Positions 7,827-19,167 of a stretch of DNA of 64,000 nt are shown piece after piece (position 1 is the first letter of the stretch; the number at the start of each line of letters is the position of its first letter). The notes below the pieces were generated by a model. It was not told where the DNA came from, searched no databases, and saw nothing but the letters and a program-made list of their open reading frames with translations. Source of the stretch: Acholoe squamosa (lineage: Eukaryota > Annelida > Polychaeta > Phyllodocida > Polynoidae); contig OX439035.1 of assembly GCA_949317995.1 (NCBI GenBank), forward strand, positions 79,529,459 through 79,593,458. The letters are read 5' to 3'. Position numbers and translations under genes: made by a program.

Positions 7827-10800
7827 TTAAATTTCGTTCATGAACTCTTCGTCTCTCAGTTTCCTAGACCAGAATAAACTGATCCAGTCATTTCCAGGGA
7901 AACATCTGGGAGATGTCATTTCAGCCATGCCCTCAGAGAGGCCACATGTGAAATGACTGTTCCATGCATGCCCCGGCTGCACGATCATGCGATGCCCGAC
8001 CTCTCTCAATTCCAACACCAACTCCGCCTTCATTTGATCAATTTTCAACTGAATGACTTCCGCCATCACCTCTTCCCTTCTACTGTACCAGCATTCTTTG
8101 ACTTTTATGTCTGCAGCATACCTATAAATATGGTTCATTTTATCGGAAAAAACCAAGCTTTGCATGAGACCCATGTCCGAGTTGTTGGCCAATCCCATCT
8201 CGTAAAAAAACAGATGGGCACAGCTCTTGAACTCACGGTTGTGTTTGAAGAGTTTGCATGGATAGTCGAGGGACAATCTGTGCACCTTCTGTCGAAGAAC
8301 AAACGTGTTGTGAGCATCCCAAGGGTCCAAAACGATCGACAAAGGGACTGTGTCAATGTGGTTTTCCTGTACCTCCCTTTTCACATAGAAATAAGAAAAC
8401 CCCCTTTTTCTCTGTGAGTAGGTCATGATGGTGTTGTTACGAGCCCTGAAACCAATGTTTGTTACTTGACCGCTCAGCTTTCGGAACAGGGCATCTTCGT
8501 AGTACTGCCTAGGATTCACGATGGCCCTTTTCTGTACGCCCTTAGCTTTAACGCCCTCTGTCCCGTCGCTTTTGATCAGATAGTAGGTTTTCGAAGCCAA
8601 TGCTATCAGCTCAGTACCACTCGCTTCTATTTTGAAGAGCCCGGGTTCCCTTTTGTCAAACAGCCGATGCTCAGGACAACACTGGCGGGGAAGAAAGTAC
8701 TCGACCCCAGGGTTTGTTGCCTCGCATCGCGCGAGCTGGTGCTCGTATGTCGGAACTGCTTCGGGTTTAATCACCTCAGCCATGGTTTCTCCGCTCATCG
8801 CATAATACAGACTGTCTGTGTCGCAGAGAAGTAGTTCGAAATCCTCTCTGGCCACACAGACGTCGAGAAAGTCATAGTAGTATTGCAGGAGGCGAAGCTT
8901 GGCCGTTTGAAGCGTCATAAAAGCCAACTGAATGGGCATGTCCAAGCTGATGGACCTCTTGCTCATCTCCACTTCAAACATGTCCCCAGAAATTTCAGTG
9001 AGTTTCCTAAACAGGGGATCGTTCACTGCCAAGTGTGCTGCGTGCTTGCCCCATACGTATTTCACGTTAGTGTGCTTTGTCTTATCTAGGAGAAGAGAAC
9101 CATAGGCCATGTTACCCACGATCTTGCCCGTCTCAGACAATATCTCCTTGTCAGGATATACGTCCCCATCACGCCGGGCTTTGGTTACAAAGTCTACGAA
9201 TGGTTTGAAGCAGCGCTCGAATCTGTATTCTACGACCTCATATATCTTGGTCACCACCATCCCTTTTTGAAGGTACCATTTCAGCAAATTGGTACCCAAG
9301 AACACTTTGGTTGCACTCATCCCCCCAACCAAAAGCTTTCTCGTTTTTTCAAACTTCCCGTCTGTGGTTTCCCTAATATAGTCCTGCATTGTTGGGCCCC
9401 AGTCGTCATAATGTACTTCCGTGTTAACAAACAACGGAGACAGTTCTGAAAAATATTCCCAAGGGGTCATGCCCTCCCTTTCATACCCTTCCGGCCATTC
9501 GCCTGGGACCTCAATGTCTACCTGTACCATCCCTTCTAGCTCGCCAGAACTGATGCTCTCCTTTATTAACTCTTCACTTACTCTGTCAGGATATTTATGG
9601 AAGAACTTTGGTATCAATTCACTAATCCTGTCGTACCCATAACGGTTGTTTCGAGTCACCATCTTCCATTCGCATTCATAACAGACTGACAGCGTAATAC
9701 CCATTTTCCGAATGTATGCTTCCCGCTCCTCTGTCCTACGCTTTCTCTCCTCAAGCAATTTCCTAGACTTCTCTGGCCATGGTCCGATGCCATGGTTCCC
9801 CCTCCCAAAGAAGCCACATTCATTCTCGTCATGACCATGGTAGTAACAGCCATAGAATTCATACCCTCTGTGGACGTCTCCGTCTAGGCAATAGCCATCT
9901 AGCCTGTAAGGTCCCACGGGAAATTCCCTCCCACTGTTTAGCTTGTGTTGAATGTGTATGCCTTTGACATCCATAACCCATTGCATCCAGTCATACATAT
10001 CCAAGTGTCTGAACCTCGTCTCGGGTAAAAAACCAGTCTGGGCCTTCCTACGCACGGGAAACCCTACGGGCATTTTCTGGTTCAGAGCGTAAAGATAGAG
10101 GCTATTGGCATCGACTCCTTGTATGCCCCTAGCAATTTTCCCCTCTTTGCCCCGGATGGCAGTCTCCCCGACCTTGATATGGCGCTTGAATATAATGGAG
10201 GGTCCCCCGAACGAACAACGCTTCAGCTTCAAATACAAGTCAGAATCACAGGTTTCGAAACTAGAGAACTGTTTGTTTGTCTTTTTAACACAGTCAAACA
10301 ACATCTTGCGGGAAATGCCCGGAGCAGAAACTCCAATTTTGAACAAGTCGATGTTGATGCCGACGTAATACTCAAGCATTCTCTGGGCAGCTTCAACAAA
10401 AGGGGCTGTGTCCAAATTGGCATAGTAGGTCAGAAATTCTCTGAAGGTTTGCATGTTCCCCTGGGTCCAAACACTTTGTAACTCCCTGTAATTCTCCTCT
10501 CCATTCAGGGGTCTCGGACCCCGTCTGCCACCCTCTACCCACTCTGAATGATCAATTTCCAAAACATTGGCTTTCTTCAATTCAGAATAGAATGAATCGT
10601 AGGACGGGAGCTCGGGATAATCCAACTTTTCTACAGAATCGAACCACTCATAGGGAAAGTAAGATTTGCGTGATTCGGTTTCATAGGCTTTGAGAAATTT
10701 AGCATACGTGCAACCAGCTGCCAGAAAGTTGGACACATCAAGAAACTTGAATTTTGATGTTTTGATGGCTGTATATTCGTTGCACTTCTTGATCATGTAA

Positions 10801-13687
10801 TTCATGTCTGTGGCTAAACCAAAATGCTTAGGGAATTTGTTCTTGATCAAGTTCAAATCATATCGAGAGGAGTTGAAACCGAGAACAGGGATCACAGACA
10901 GATAATCGTTAAACTTGTCGATCATTTTCTGAACGCGTTTACCATGCTCGTTTCTCACGTCAAGGTGATCCATCTCCCCCATCTCTTCTGCTTCCGGTGC
11001 AGTAGGAGGTATTGGAGTCTGGGTTCTAGTCGGAGTAAAAGAGAGATCTCCGGTACCCTCCTCTCCTACCCTCTCGTCCCACATGGACTGTTCATCATCC
11101 TCTGACTCCACCTCCCTCCCATGATACCAATCCATAACTACCTCATCATCAATCCTGACTGGAAAATTGTTTTCGAGCTGTTCCAGTTGTTCTAAAACAC
11201 CACTCCATCTACCTAAACACAGAAGCTTTGCCTTCTGCTGTATTTCCTCCATATACAGCACCATTGCTGACAACAGGTCATCCATGTCAGCATTGATAAT
11301 GCAACGAGGTGTTTCATAACCTTCGACGTTGGAGCATATGCTCACACACACGGGCACATGCCGCGTTATCCACCTGGTTTTCGCCCCCCTATCCGTGTCG
11401 TCCTCATCTTCCATGTTGTCATGTGCTTCAGGTGTCTTTTCGAGCACAGATTCCAGATCATAAACGATGAAATACTTGTAATGCTGAAGGGAGGGGTCGA
11501 CCTGAATACGTAAGGTACTCTCTAGTTCCTCAAACACATTTTCTGGGGGTGTATAAATACCCCCCGGATACTTGTATTTCACTCTGTTGGTGCACTTCAT
11601 TTCATGATTTTTAAGGTAAGTCAAACGATCGAATGCTCTACCACAGTGAAGACAAGCATACTTCTTAGCATACTGGTCAAAGTCTAGAATCAAACTGAAA
11701 TGATGATCAAACAAATTCAAATTTAACTCCACAGCAGCCAGTTCAGTGTGATCCATAATGGACCTATAGGTCTTGGTACATGAACCATCCATGTTCAAAG
11801 AATAAACATTGGTACGGGCATTGAAGCATCTCTCATAGTCAGGTAGATCATCAAATTCAAGCCCCCGATATTTCTTACAGTTACTAGGGAGGTCAAACAC
11901 ACCTTCATTTATCTTGTAGTCACGCCACTGTGCATAAAGCATTCTGACATTATACTCCAAGTCAGGCATGCCCCACAGTTTAACTGCTAGGGCCCTGAAA
12001 GCACAAAGTTTGTCTTTATATGGAAACCCATCTTTCTTGGCCAGTCCGAGAATGCAGTTCCTATTGTTGATGTATGATGGTAACTCAACAGTCCTGCCTG
12101 CTCCGATGAGGTAACTGCTTCTAAACACGAAATATGTAACATTTGTAACATACACTAATTCCATCTTTGTAGAACTAGCATCTCTCAACAGATAATGAGA
12201 CCAGTCGATACCCTCCAATAACTCAATCGCATTACTGATATCCTGCTGACGACTGATCCTTGCCGGATCTTCCCATACTAGAGCATTGAAAAAGGGGTTC
12301 CAATAACTATAGCGTCCAGTTTCTCTATCTCTCAGGATTAAGCCAAATGACAAGTTGAGTCTGAATGCATTTTGTTCAGTTGCCATAATCTCCCTCAGGT
12401 GGGGTATCAAATCATTAACATCACCATCAAAGTTTGCAAGTGGAAAGTTGTAAACACCATGCACATTCCCAGGATCATGACCGGCCACTATTGTATCTCT
12501 ATGACGAGCATAGATTTTCATGAAATCCACATCCAAAATTTCATTTCCCCTTGCATCTCGAGTCACCCATGGTGGATCCACATCAGGATCATTCTCCCAG
12601 GAAAGTACATATTCCGGTGAATCAAAAATATCGTTGCACCTGCGATGTTTTATCCTATGGTTAAACAGACTCAGAGAGGAAGCACACTCTTCACCACAGT
12701 CACAACACCTGTATGTTGACTTCACAGCAGTATCACTTCCTGGTAACTTATTGTGTGCTGATACGTAATGGTCTTTCAGATCCTCATATCGCGTAAACAC
12801 CTGTTGACACATAGAGCAGACGTATCCAACTTGCTTTTTCCTTCGATAGTGCACACGGCGATGCCTGCTAAGCGAGTTCAGTGACGGGAATGTTTTGTGA
12901 CACAACTCACACTCATACCTCCTAGACGAACTACCAGAAGGGGCATGGGTGCTGTTACATTTATCACAATGATCCGAGTCAGTTTCCATTACCCCTTCCA
13001 TTTGACACTCTAACAGTCTCTTGTCTATGGTTTCCTTCCAACGTGCCTCCTGCCCTTCATCCCTTCTTCTTTTACATCTGTGAATGTGGGTATTCAGCCG
13101 CTGTTTAGTAGAAAACACCACATTACACAGGTCACACTTCCATTCCTTGTATGCATCAGTACATTTGTTCTCATGCCTTTTTCTGCCAATAGATGTAGGA
13201 AACACACGTGCACAGTAACGACACTGCAAACCCTGAAACAAACAAGAAATGATTTGTTTACTCATGATTCACATCACACTAACTAAACTTCACAGCTGTA
13301 GGTATCATCAATACAAAAGGAATCTAAATGTTTTTCTTTTCATTCCAGAAAAAAGTGACTGGGGAGACAGACTGCACCCACCATGTGTTCAAGGATTCAC
13401 ATCAGACTGAAGATGACTTTTTGTTATATCATTTTAGAAATACCACTTGACACAGTTGCATGTGAAGATGTATAGCTTTTTGTGTCATGGTGCTATGACT
13501 CAGCAAATCAGTATTATTTCCATGTATAAGAGATGTAAACATACAGCCTCAAGTGCCTTCTGTTTTAGTATTACCCAAGTACTTACTTTATGTAAAATCA
13601 ACAGGGATAACATGTACTATAAAATAAAAGTTGTGTTCTTACCTTGTGTCCATTTCCCATCTGTCCTCTATCAGGTGGCTCAGCCAT
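7827..13687 (-). CDS. POLB: Protein-primed family B DNA polymerase with N-terminal C2H2 zinc fingers
   Basis: Large replicative polymerase of the element. The continuous frame runs from 13265 to 7827 (1,812 codons). The ATG at 13265 is followed closely by a clear acceptor (TTGTTTCAG, ending at 13233), and a 15-codon exon with its own ATG (13643-13687) ends in a consensus donor GTAAGAAC in matching phase. The true gene is therefore probably exon 13643-13687 plus exon 7827-13232. The N terminus has several C2H2/CCHC-like fingers (CxxC pairs with F and H-x(3-4)-H/C), with one more before the exonuclease domain. Using 13265 as residue 1: exonuclease D-x-E (DLES) near 603, polymerase motif A (VDANSLYLY) near 1052, motif B (NMAYGS) near 1384, motif C (DTDS) at 1482. 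All are intact. The frame is uninterrupted, so the enzyme looks functional despite the broken capsid gene. Confidence 0.9.
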
Positions 13688-14312
13688 GATGAAGCATAGA
13701 ACACTACACTCCAAAAGTACTGATGTGTATCCAACAGTGAATGTTACTCCCAAGTGATACTACCTCATCCATGAACCAGACCATTATGAGGACTGGACAG
13801 TCACCTACTTCTTTAAATGTTCATGTCCAACCCCCCTTGAAAATAATGGCATGTCCCTAAAAGTTATCACCCCTCTCCTAAAGTAAACTCAACCTATTTC
13901 CTCATTAACCAATCATCTTCCAGTATTTAAAAACACCCTCCCACCAAAACCAAATGCAGGTCAACTGGCACACCTCCAACCCAACAATAGATTCCCAAAC
14001 AATAGAGCCCCACCCCTGCTGCCTGCACCTGCCACCTGCCCCCCTCCACCCTCTTCTTTTAACCAAACTCCTCACACACACAAACAAACATATGCCATAA
14101 ACATCTTAATATATCATATTCATCCCAACTAAAACCATCTATTCTGACTCCCCTATATGTAAGCTACACATACATATAAATATCTAAGCCATATCACCCC
14201 TACTTCCAACATTATCCTTCTTTTAACCAAACCAGGTTCTAGAAGCTACCCCTATACTACTCCCATAAGCCAGACCCCATCCCAAGCCAGGAACATGTGG
14301 ACCACCAACGTG
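13688..14312. other. Non-coding, AC-rich spacer right of the Polinton
   Basis: Pyrimidine/A-rich sequence with no supportable gene. The Polinton's right terminus should lie here or a little beyond, but I could not see a terminal inverted repeat because its partner is outside the window. Confidence 0.5.
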
Positions 14313-14321
14313 TTACACTAG

Positions 14322-14969
14322 GTGAAATCTAACCTCGAGCTGGAGGACCCCTATGATTACATCAGGAACCGAACACAGGAATCCTGTGATATCCAGGCTG
14401 ATATCTTCAAAGCATGGCAAGAAAGACACATTAACCAGGCGACTGGGTATCTGCCCGGTGTGACCGAAGGGGTATTTGAGTGTTTGCATGAAATCCAGAG
14501 ACGCGAAATAGAACGAATATCTCAGGATATGCAAGGACAAGCCAGAGATCAGCTTCGAGCATCTCTCCAGTGCGAGAATGAGGCTAAAGCTATGAAACTG
14601 AAGTACGAGAACGAACTCCAGGAACTAAGGAGATAATACGACCATCAGGATGTTAGATTCATGGCTGCATTTGGGTGCTTCATGAAGGATTGGGATGGCA
14701 CTCCGGAGAGTGCATTAAAAAAACTCCAGACTAAACTCCAGGAAGCTCAACAGATAGAAGAAGACATAAAATCCTTTGGTTTTATGAGTGTGTCCACCCC
14801 GAAGCATCCAACCACTGAATCTAGAGCACTAACAGGTACTCCGAAGAGTCTTGAAGCCACTGGTACTGCTCCGACCACTACTACTGACAGTCCAGCTGGT
14901 ACTTCAAGCTCTAATGCCGGAACAGCCTATACTACTGCTACCCCTGATTCAGTCCCCATCAAAACTTAA
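14322..14969 (+). pseudogene. Coiled-coil retroelement-like remnant (two open fragments)
   Basis: Two plus-strand fragments follow one another. The first (14322-14636, 104 codons) is charged and helical (QARDQLRASLQCENEAKAMK region). The second (14661-14969, 102 codons) has a helical start (ALKKLQTKLQEAQQIEED) and a Thr/Ser/Pro-rich tail. They resemble the coiled-coil parts of a gag-like or accessory retroelement protein more than a host gene: no splice structure is evident and a possible LTR lies 1.3 kb downstream. I do not recognise a family, and no reverse transcriptase or integrase is seen nearby. Confidence 0.35.
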
Positions 14970-16235
14970 TAATTCTAGATCCAGCTCCCGAAGGCTGAAA
15001 GGCTGAGGCATGTGGGTGACCCAATTTTTAGGGAATTTTTGAACATATTACTTTATGTATATCCGAACTGTGCCTGACTAAAGAACCCCGGACGGATGCA
15101 GACCCAGGATATCCAATGGACGAAACTACATCTTCCCATCTTCTTCAGGGCACACCACAACAGCGACGCTGCTTGCAACCGCAAAGTCCTTCATTCACCG
15201 AATGGATCTGCAGACAAGCAGCTAACCCCGAAGACCCCTGAAGTTTATTATTATTGTACAGTAGACCTATTACACTGGTGGGCTACTATAGTTTGACATC
15301 GAATCATTAAACTAATAACCTTACCACTATTTTTGTAACTATGCATAAAGGTTACATTATATATCGAACCTAATATACCTTAATAAGGTCGATCTCAAGA
15401 GTATTTATTGTTAGAAACTGTTAAATGTGTTACAAAGCTACGAGATCTGTAACTCGAACTTCAGTTCAAGAAATATATTTCTCTAAAAGACTTCTGGTCA
15501 TAGCAGGGGGTCTAGATGGGGGGGTCCCCATGTCCCTTGTCGATTTTAAGAAAAGCCCATGTCAAATGTCACTAACTTTGTATTTTCCTCTGTCCTTGTC
15601 ACTAAGCTCCATGTCACATGTTGATTTTAAGAAAAATCCTTGTCCCCTGTCACTATCTTTTTTGTCCCATGTCCTTGACCCTAGAAGCTCCATGTCCTTT
15701 GTCGATTTTAAGAAAAGGCCATGTCACACTGTCGATTTTAGGGGTCTAGACCCATATTGCACTCAGGTACAAGCCAAATGTGTTCAGCATTTAGTAAGGG
15801 TTGATAGTGGTAGATGATTTAAGTATATAAGATAAAAACCCAGTTACTGTAAACTGGATAAAAAAAACTATTATATAGGGTTCATATGTGAACCATAACA
15901 TTTTTTGCTTTTCGGGTTGTGTATAACGTATGATACTTTAACTAAAAACCAACTTGGTATGTTAATAACCACAAATATTAATAATTCTATCAATATGTAC
16001 CAGTCTAAACTTTCGAACCAGTCTGACCCTATAAATTGTATTCGGAGTATGTCTTCAAAGCTTAATTAACTTTATAAATATGTGGTCGACTTATATTAAT
16101 TATTAACATATCACATTCTACTTCGAACTCATGTATAATACATTGAGCCCTAAATTTGCTTGTAGAATAATAAATTTGTTTTACCATAATGTATATATTT
16201 TTTTATTATACCCCTTTCCTTATTCTGGTGGGGGT
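14970..16235. other. Non-coding DNA with a short degenerate tandem repeat (15500-15755)
   Basis: No supportable gene. Between about 15500 and 15755 the phrase TTGTCGATTTTAAGAAAA followed by a CATGTC/CTTGTC string recurs about four times with 60-100 bp spacing, bounded by GGGGTCTAGA-type sequence at both sides (15507 and 15751). The rest is AT-rich. Confidence 0.6.
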
Positions 16236-16592
16236 AGTGTAGGGGCTCGTAGAGTGTGATATAGTGTGAGCATCTTCCTCCAGAGGGCGGTTTGAACGGT
16301 GCGCCCATCACCGGTAGCCACTGGAGGTCATAAGGACCACTGGTTGCTGCAGGGTGGCAGCACTGTTCGCGCTGCTCCAGCTCCTACCTGGGGCTGGGGA
16401 AGATGTTAGTCTGGCTTTGCCCACGTTCAGAGTCGGACCACATTTTCCTGAGCTAATTTCTATATTTAGCATCCAACTTCAAGGTGAATCTAAACCCTTA
16501 CCTGAATAAATATGTGCCTGTTGCACTAACCCGAGATATCTTGTCTGGTCTTACTTCGAACCATATGAGTTTATCAATAATAACTATTACAT
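16236..16592 (+). mobile_element. Possible LTR of a retrotransposon
   Basis: The segment begins TGTAGGGGCTCG directly after a purine-rich tract (GGTGGGGGTAG, like a polypurine tract), contains an AATAAA at about 16505, then a TCTGGTC/TTGTCTGG-type region, and could end at TATTACA (TG...CA ends). The upstream coiled-coil fragments might belong to the same element. I found no matching second LTR in the window, so this is either a solo or 3' LTR, or chance. Confidence 0.3.
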
Positions 16593-16689
16593 ATGTCAAT
16601 GTCTACCATGTGACTCAATTTCTTCAGTTTACATATGTTATAAGATCTAACATTATATCCTAAGTCATGTGTGCGATATTACAACAAGA

Positions 16690-17960
16690 TATGCGCGATT
16701 GTAAATTTTCTGGTGGGGGGGGGGTTCTGGGCTAAATGCCCCTGAGGCCTAGAATAATATAAAAGAAATCTGCCACCTACACCATAAAAATGTAGTTCTC
16801 ATTTGTGCTCTAGAAAGGTTAACAACCTAGATCTATAAAGCCTTCTGCCCCCACACCTTAACTCTCTAGTTCTTATTTGTGCTCCAGTAAGGTTTGTGAC
16901 CTAGATCTATAAAGCCTTGGGTAAAAATTGCAAATTTTCAGGGGGGGCTCTCGGGTGAATGGCCCCAAGTCCTAGAAATATATCAGAAAATCTCCTACCA
17001 CCCACACCATAGATATGTAGTTCTCATTTGTGCTCTAGAAAGGTTTGCAAGCTAGATCTATAAACCCTTTGGTAAAAATTACAAATTTTCTTGGAGGGGG
17101 TCAATGGCCCCAAGCCCAGAATTATAGAGAAAACATCTTCTGTCCCCACACCTTAAATCTGTAGTTCTTATTTATGCTCCAGTAAGGTTTGGAACTAGAT
17201 CTAAAGCTTTTGGTGAAAATTACAAATATTCTGGTGGGGGGGGGTCTGGGCTGAATGGCCCTGAGCCCTAGAATTATATAAAAGAAATCTGCCACCTACA
17301 CCATAACTATGTAGTTCTCATTTGTGTCTAGATAGGTTAACAACCTAGATCTATAAAGCCTTGGGTAAAAATTTGCAAATTTTAGGAGGGGGGGGGGCTC
17401 TGGGGTGAATGGCGCCAAGCCCAGAATTAAGGGGAAAACATCTTCTGCCCCCAAACCTTAAATCTCTAGTTCTTATTTGTGCTCCAGTAAGGTCTGCAAC
17501 CTAGTTCTCTAAAGCCTTGGGTAAAAATTGCAAATTTTCAGGGGGGGGGCTCTGGGTTGAATGGCCCCAAGTCCTAGAAATATACCAGAAAATCTCCTAC
17601 CACCCACACCATAGATATGTAGTTCTCATTTGTGCTCTAGAAAGGTTTGCAACCTAGATCGATAAAACCATTTGGTAAAAATTGCAAATTTTCTTGGAGG
17701 GGGGCTCTGGGGTGAATGGCCCCAACCCCAAAATTATGGGGAAAACATCTTCTGCCCCCACATCTTAAATCTGTACCGTAGTTCTTATTTTTTGCTACAG
17801 TATGGCTTGCAACTATAGTTCTAAAGCTTTTGGTGAAAATTGCAAATTTTCTGGTGGGGGGGTCTGGGGTAAATGGCCCCAATCCCCAAAAAATCTTCTG
17901 CTCCCCCTCCACCCACAAACACATCCTATAGTATTTCTCAGTTGTGCTCTACAAAAGTTT
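16690..17960. repeat. Satellite-like tandem array, ~155-bp unit
   Basis: About eight copies of a unit containing AAATTTTC, a G-run (7-10 G), CTCTGGG(G/T)TGAATGGCCCC, an AAG(T/C)CCTAGAAATATA-like string, then TAGTTCTCATTTGTGCTCTAGAAAGG. The AAATTTTC anchors fall near 16708, 16930, 17090, 17222, 17374, 17530, 17688 and 17840. Two unit types alternate (one with CACCATA..ATGTAGTTCTCATTTGTGCTCTAGAAAGG, one with CACCTTAAATCT..TTATTTGTGCTCCAGTAAGG), which suggests a two-unit higher-order repeat. No protein is supported. Confidence 0.8.
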
Positions 17961-18129
17961 GAAACCTAGATTTAAATGCACCCAAGCCCAGTCCAATGTA
18001 ACATCCATCAGCTGGGTTGGCTGGGTGGGGTGGGCTGCAGTGGGTGGTCACAGTGAGGGTCTCAATGGTTAAGCTTCACAGTGGACTGAGTGACCTGGGA
18101 GTGGTGCGCCCTGGAAACAAGGAACGACT

Positions 18130-18420
18130 TTTCACCACTTTAACACGAGTAAATTTGGTGAAAATTTGGTTCAGCAGAAATTCTTGTGAAATCTTGTCAA
18201 TTTCACGAGTTCTTCACATTTTATTGTCAGATGCATGTAGGCCTACATGTGAAAGTCATGTGAAATTCACATGAAATCGCATGAATTTCATGTGACTGCT
18301 GAATTTCACGTGAATTGCTGCTCACAAATTCACGTGAATTCACGTGATCAATAACGTGAATTACACCAAAATTTCTTGTGAAATAACGTGAATTTCACGT
18401 GAATTCACAAGAAATTGTGT
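18130..18420. promoter_or_regulatory. Palindromic TTCACGTGAA cluster (E-boxes) upstream of MAX
   Basis: The core has four exact CACGTG hexamers at 18307, 18331, 18341 and 18396, within repeated and mutated copies of TTCACGTGAATT; earlier parts carry decayed forms (CATGTGAAATTC). CACGTG is the canonical E-box bound by MYC-MAX and MAX-MAX dimers, and the array lies about 0.8 kb before the MAX start codon. It may be only a simple palindromic repeat; a regulatory role is inferred. Confidence 0.4.
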
Positions 18421-18479
18421 CTGCTTACAGATCGGCAGGTCTAGGGCGACCTGAAAACGGCCAGCTCAGTCCTCCTTTA

Positions 18480-19167
18480 AGCCATATCTAGATTACTATT
18501 GTTCCCTATGGCAATTTGATAATAAAATACACGATAAGAGTGACGAGCTTGACAGTATTTAAATTTTCATGCCTGGCAGGTATATCTGGTCCACATAACC
18601 AAACTGCACTGAAACATGGAGGCATATAACACGGGAGGCCATTGCAAAAAGAATTTCGGGAATATCTTTTATAGTTTTGCAAACAGAGCTCTGTAAGTGC
18701 AGATGCACGATACAATAAGGTGGGCAATACTACCCAATTTTACCCTAGATCTGGGGCTAGGCAGAGGCGCGGGTCTTTTCCGTTTGCCCTAAACATAGTC
18801 GGTCTTTTACTTCAAATCATATGGGTCACCTGGAGCTGGGTCATAGGTCATGTTATGGATAGTTCTCCAATGTTTACTGTGATTGTATCTAATCCTTGTA
18901 GTAGTACTTGATTCTCAAATGTTCTTGCTATTTAGATCATTGTTACCCATAGATACTATATGGAGAGATATATCCATTCAGTGGGGCCCGTGAACTGGTA
19001 AAGGCTAGTCAAAGTTTAAAATAAAGTCCCTGTATGCGTAATAATACACTACGTTCCAGAAACCACGTGGTTTCAATGTGGAATGACCGCGTGGCGTTGT
19101 TTGGCCGCCATTTTCCACACGCTTCGGTCAAAATATCCTATAGTTTCCGACCGGTTAGAGGGCCAAA
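18480..19167 (+). promoter_or_regulatory. MAX: MAX 5' flank with proximal E-box
   Basis: The final ~170 bp before the start codon are GC-richer, with a further CACGTG E-box at 19074-19079, 89 bp before the ATG, and a CGCCATTTT motif (around 19105) like a YY1/Pho core site. Further left (18485-18540) a short reading frame P-Y-L-D-Y-x-x-S-L-W hints at an old non-LTR reverse-transcriptase fragment, too short to call. Confidence 0.5.

Larger units (their letters stand above)
1..13690. mobile_element. Maverick/Polinton (adintovirus-like) element, left end outside window
   Basis: The gene set is diagnostic of Mavericks/Polintons: protein-primed family B polymerase, retroviral-type integrase with C-terminal chromodomain, packaging ATPase, major and minor capsid proteins. 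All recognised core genes lie on the minus strand from about 13.7 kb down to 1.7 kb; a separate spliced membrane-protein gene lies on the plus strand at the left. I found no adenovirus-type maturation protease and no terminal inverted repeats, so the left end (and perhaps the protease) lies before base 1. The right boundary is placed just beyond the polymerase's first exon and is uncertain. The major capsid gene has an in-frame stop, so this copy is probably not autonomous, although the polymerase, integrase and ATPase frames are open. Confidence 0.9.

Noticed and set aside
7953-11105. Several plus-strand frames of 60-154 codons within the polymerase region
   Set aside because: Shadows of the polymerase gene; no recognisable motifs, and their lengths are as expected opposite a long coding frame.
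18485-18727. Non-LTR reverse-transcriptase fragment
   Set aside because: A short P-Y-L-D-Y-x-x-S-L-W reading is suggestive, but stops follow within 20 codons and the downstream frames do not align convincingly.
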